Below, one piece after another: positions 28,333 to 31,210 of a stretch of DNA of 31,210 nt. The position numbers were made by a program, and so were the translations under genes. The DNA is from a virus, in the IMG/VR virus record IMGVR_UViG_3300027671_000005, positions 1-31,210 of that record. The stretch is one strand, 5' to 3'. Each line of letters begins with the position of its first letter. Position 1 is the first letter of the stretch. The notes beneath the pieces are model-generated. The model searched no databases. It was not told where the DNA came from and saw nothing but the letters and a program-made list of their open reading frames with translations.

Positions 28333-29115
28333 ATGCCATTCGGCGGATTGCTCACAGCGGGAATCGGTGCGGCGGGTTCTATCTTCGGCGGACTCTTCGG
28401 CGCGAACGCAAGCTCCAAAGCCTCGCAGCAGTACATCGACGCTCTCAAGCAGGCGCAAGGCTCGCTCACCGACACCGAGAACAAAGGGCTTGCTAATTTC
28501 CAGCCTTACCTGTCCGCAGGCTCAGGCGCGACAGGGATGCTCTCGGACATGCTCAAGACTCCGGGGCAAGGGCTGCTGACGCCGTGGACGAACACCTTCC
28601 AAGCGCCAACGGCAGAGCAGGCCGCGCAGACGCCGGGTTACCAGTTCCAGTTAGAGCAAGGCAACAACGCAATTCAGAACTCTGCGGCGGCAAGGGGCGG
28701 ATTGCTTTCAGGCGGCACCCTTGCGGATATGAACAAGTTCTCGCAGGGGTTGGCGAGTGAGAATTATCAGAACACGTTCAGCAATTCGCTCACGCAATAT
28801 CAGAACGCTTACCAGTCCTTCCTCAACAACCAAAATAACACCTACTCGCGGCTCATGGGCCTCTCGAATAATGGCCTTAGCGCCTCGAACAGTGCGGGGA
28901 ACCTCATCAGCGGAATCGGCGGCGACATAGCGAGCCTCTACGGACAGCAAGGCGCGGCACGAGCGCAGGGAACCATCGGCTCAGCTAACAGCCTCGTAGG
29001 AATGATTCCCGGACTCACCGGCAACCTCTCGGACATCCTCAACATACTCAAGGGCAACGGCGGCGGCAGCGGCGGACCTGGCAACGGTGATTTTGGCGGG
29101 GAGGTGACACACTAA
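28333..29115 (+). CDS. Probable DNA-ejection / internal virion protein
   Basis: The ATG follows the previous stop with GTGAGG upstream. The 260-residue protein has a glycine-rich hydrophobic start (GGLLTAGIGAAGSIFGGLFGANA). It then has the common phage pattern S-A-G-S-G-A-T-G-M-L, T-P-G-Y-Q-F-Q-L-E-Q-G-N-N-A-I-Q-N-S-A-A-A-R-G-G-L-L-S-G-G-T. N-Y-Q-N-T-F and N-N-Q-N-N-T-Y-S-R-L-M-G-L-S follow. Proteins with this layout are annotated as DNA-transfer proteins of podoviruses and probably enter the host with DNA. Hydrophobic segments may interact with membranes. Gly-rich end. Confidence 0.75.
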   Translation: MPFGGLLTAGIGAAGSIFGGLFGANASSKASQQYIDALKQAQGSLTDTENKGLANFQPYLSAGSGATGMLSDMLKTPGQGLLTPWTNTFQAPTAEQAAQTPGYQFQLEQGNNAIQNSAAARGGLLSGGTLADMNKFSQGLASENYQNTFSNSLTQYQNAYQSFLNNQNNTYSRLMGLSNNGLSASNSAGNLISGIGGDIASLYGQQGAARAQGTIGSANSLVGMIPGLTGNLSDILNILKGNGGGSGGPGNGDFGGEVTH

Positions 29116-29116
29116 A

Positions 29117-30670
29117 ATGGCCTTCCAACTCCCAATAATGCCCAACTTCAATGTTCAGCAACCCCCGCCATTTGACCCACTGGCGCAGCGGCAGAAACAG
29201 GCCACTCTCAGCGGGATGCTCAGCGAGAATGCACTCCGCCAGCAGCTTGCTCCGCTTCAGGTGCAGGAGCAGCAGCAAAAGGTGCAGCAGGCCACCACAC
29301 AGAACCAATTGCAACAGCTCGAACTGCAATCGCAGCAGGGAATTATTAAGGCATTCAGTAATCCTGACTTCGTAAAAAAGGTTTCGGCTACCGATACTAC
29401 TGCGCCGGGCGGCGCGGGCTTTGATCCCGATGCCATGATTAATGAACTCACTACGAATTATGGCGTCCAACCGCAACAGGCGCAGGCCGTTGTTGACCAC
29501 TACCTGAAACGCTCACAGACGCTGGCTGAAATTGCCAAAACGAACGCTCAGGCGGGAGAAGCGCAATCCGCGATGCGGGACAAAGGATACAAACTACTCG
29601 CCGACAAGATTGGCTCAGTCCTCGACACGCCAGCAGCAAAGGCCAAAGATGCCATGACCGCATTGGCTCAGGACCTGGTGAAGAATCAAAAATCCTATGC
29701 GGGCGTGCCGCAAGACGATTTGGCGCATATTTTTCAGGCCGCCACGGCGGGGGACATCGAAAAGTTACAGGCAGCGGCGGGAGGTATCGGACTCGACGCA
29801 AAAATCGCCGACTTCCACAAGTCGAAACAAGAAGCGGTAAATGCTACACCTGAAGGCGCGGCGGCGAAGTCATCGGCGGAGGCTAAAGCCAAACTCGCCG
29901 TGGAGGGCAGCCCAGAAGCGCTCGCATTGGCAGGGAATAAGGCGAAGATAGAGGCGAACGCCCGCCAGCAAGCCGCACAGGGCGATCCGAAAGTAGCAGG
30001 GAAGATGCTGGCCGATGGTTCGCTGACCCTTGCGGACCTCAAAACTCGCGGGACAACGCCTCAATTCATCGAGCAGGCGACGGCGGAAGCTCAGAAACTC
30101 GACCCGAAATACAATCCCGCAGATGAAATGATCGCCGAGCACGTTGCGAAGTCAGGAACGGCCAATCAGTTCTTCGGTTCGGCCAACTCTCTCATTACCA
30201 AAGGTGGAACGCTCGACCAACTGGAAGCGCAGGGTAAGAAGATCCCAGAGCACGACTTGCCGGTGCTTAACACGATTGATGATTGGCAGAAGGTCGCACG
30301 CGGCAAGGGGCCGCTGGCTGGATATGCAGCTACGGCGCTCGGTGTAGCTGACGATTACGGCAAGGTCATGGGCGGCGGGAATGCATCAGACCACGCCAGA
30401 GATGCGGCATTGCAGTTATTCGCCAAAGCTGCCAGTCCAGAACAGCGCGCCGATGCAATCCAGTCAACCCGCGATGCCGTTCAATCCCAGCGGGATTCGC
30501 GCATCGGGAACAATCAATTCATGAAGAGGCAGTATGGCGCCGAAGTGTCGAAGGGTGCTGGTGCGGAGGCAACGGGCCACGTCATTGCCATCGGTGACAA
30601 GAATTATCAATACAAAGGCTCAGGAGACACCGCAGACCTGAAGAACTATACGGAGGTCAAGAAGCCTTGA
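29117..30670 (+). CDS. Large probable internal virion protein
   Basis: GGGAGGTGA lies upstream of ATG 29117. The 517-residue protein has a Gln-rich coiled coil start (LQVQEQQQKVQQATTQNQLQQLELQSQQ, about 48-75). Ala/Lys-rich helices follow (AAKSSAEAKAKLAVEGSPEALALAGNKAKIEANARQQAA), with conserved-looking stretches around L-D-T-P and Y-D-K-V-M-G-like sequence later. No signal peptide. Such long Ala/Gln-helical proteins next to the injection protein are usually ejected internal virion proteins. The stop overlaps the next TTG (TTGA). No enzyme motif seen. Confidence 0.6.
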   Translation: MAFQLPIMPNFNVQQPPPFDPLAQRQKQATLSGMLSENALRQQLAPLQVQEQQQKVQQATTQNQLQQLELQSQQGIIKAFSNPDFVKKVSATDTTAPGGAGFDPDAMINELTTNYGVQPQQAQAVVDHYLKRSQTLAEIAKTNAQAGEAQSAMRDKGYKLLADKIGSVLDTPAAKAKDAMTALAQDLVKNQKSYAGVPQDDLAHIFQAATAGDIEKLQAAAGGIGLDAKIADFHKSKQEAVNATPEGAAAKSSAEAKAKLAVEGSPEALALAGNKAKIEANARQQAAQGDPKVAGKMLADGSLTLADLKTRGTTPQFIEQATAEAQKLDPKYNPADEMIAEHVAKSGTANQFFGSANSLITKGGTLDQLEAQGKKIPEHDLPVLNTIDDWQKVARGKGPLAGYAATALGVADDYGKVMGGGNASDHARDAALQLFAKAASPEQRADAIQSTRDAVQSQRDSRIGNNQFMKRQYGAEVSKGAGAEATGHVIAIGDKNYQYKGSGDTADLKNYTEVKKP

Positions 30671-31210
30671 GTTTACCTCCTGGCGCAACTCTGCTAAGCG
30701 GGAAAGTGCCAATGCCGCTGCCACCTGGCGCAACGCTGGTTTCCGGTGGCGCGTCTACCGCACCAACGGCAAAGCCAGGCATGGGCGCAGCGGCTCTCGG
30801 CGACCCCAATGAAGACATCAGCACTGGGCCAGAAGGCTCAATGCCGCTCAATCGATTGATGTCTCCGGAATCGCAAAGGCAAGCCACCAAGGGCGGCCTT
30901 GGTTTTGCCTCGCTGATACCGCTAGCATTTGTTCCTGAAACTTGGCCGCTTATTGGCAAGATCGGCGCCGCGGCGGGCGTTGGTGCGGCCACTGGTGCGG
31001 CTCAAGGCGCTGTCGCCGAGCATCCATCGGGCCGAGACATCCTCAAGAACATGGGCGAGCAGGGAGCTTCATACGGAGGCGGGGAACTAACAGGTGGCCT
31101 TCTCCAAAAGGCGTTCGGGTTTCTGCGTAGTCTCAGGGGCGTCAAACAAGCGGCAGAGGCCAGCAAAGCAGAAGAGGCGGCGACATCGGCGGCGACATCG
31201 GCGGCGACCC
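30667..31210 (+). CDS. Ejection-type protein, 3'-truncated by window
   Basis: GGAGGT (30654-30659) supports a TTG start at 30667 overlapping the previous stop. The protein begins S-L-P-P-G-A-T-L-L-S-G-K and repeats it as L-P-P-G-A-T-L-V-S-G-G. A Gly/Ala-rich hydrophobic segment follows (IGKIGAAAGVGAATGAAQGAV), then amphipathic sequence. The end is A-A-T-S repeats coded by a 12-bp tandem repeat. P-P-G-A-T-type motifs occur at the start of some large phage ejection or lytic virion proteins, so a long protein probably continues beyond the edge. Confidence 0.6.
   Translation, partial: MSLPPGATLLSGKVPMPLPPGATLVSGGASTAPTAKPGMGAAALGDPNEDISTGPEGSMPLNRLMSPESQRQATKGGLGFASLIPLAFVPETWPLIGKIGAAAGVGAATGAAQGAVAEHPSGRDILKNMGEQGASYGGGELTGGLLQKAFGFLRSLRGVKQAAEASKAEEAATSAATSAAT
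31177..31208 (+). repeat. 12-bp tandem repeat at window end
   Basis: Nearly three copies of GCGGCGACATCG run to the window edge, coding A-A-T-S units within the last gene. The array may continue beyond 31210. Confidence 0.7.

Overview
This window is most of the genome of a tailed bacteriophage with a P22-like (podovirus) head and tail-neck architecture. It could be a free phage or a stretch of prophage. Every gene but one runs on the + strand. Genes are packed with ATGA, GTGA and TTGA overlaps, and the sequence is moderately GC-rich. The host cannot be read directly. Sec-type signal peptides on several phage proteins (ending VFA-Q and SQA-Q) and the P22-type neck genes suggest a Gram-negative host. 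An acidobacterial or similar soil bacterium is my guess, not a demonstrated fact.

Left part (1 to about 13,490), early/accessory region: a truncated pentapeptide-repeat protein, a ribbon-helix-helix-like protein, two HNH-like proteins, a multi-pass membrane protein, and a HExxH phage metallopeptidase. Next come a probable ssDNA-binding protein paired with a RecB/Cas4-type PD-(D/E)XK exonuclease, which look like a recombination/replication pair. A long run of very small genes follows, many of them Cys-rich probable zinc-binding miniproteins. Among them are a winged-helix protein, a piece resembling the C-terminal module of phage replication initiators, and a VSR/DUF559-like nuclease. A short DNA repeat (about 26-38 bp, seven copies I could find) is scattered through this region only and is read in two different reading frames. 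Three small genes look frameshifted or over-extended at C4/G4 runs.

Right part (13,530 to 31,210), packaging and virion region: a DUF5681-like probable small terminase, the large terminase, a GroES-like protein, and a P22-type portal. After these come a Cys-rich, signal-peptide-bearing, spike-like protein with a small companion, the scaffold, a P22-type coat protein, and a second signal-peptide-bearing beta-rich protein. Two YPK-repeat proteins follow, then a lone minus-strand membrane protein, gp4-like and gp10-like neck proteins, a small virion protein, a GNAT-like protein, and three probable DNA-ejection/internal virion proteins, the last cut by the window end.

How the genes work together: TerS/TerL load DNA through the portal into a shell built from scaffold and coat. 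The gp4/gp10-like proteins plug the filled head, and the ejection proteins are delivered with the genome. No DNA polymerase, primase, helicase, integrase, lysis cassette, tRNA, rRNA or CRISPR array was recognised in this window, so those functions lie outside it, are supplied by the host, or sit in unrecognised genes. The most interesting features are exported proteins embedded in the head-assembly gene cluster, the two-frame dispersed repeat, the GroES-like gene, and the antisense moron-like gene.
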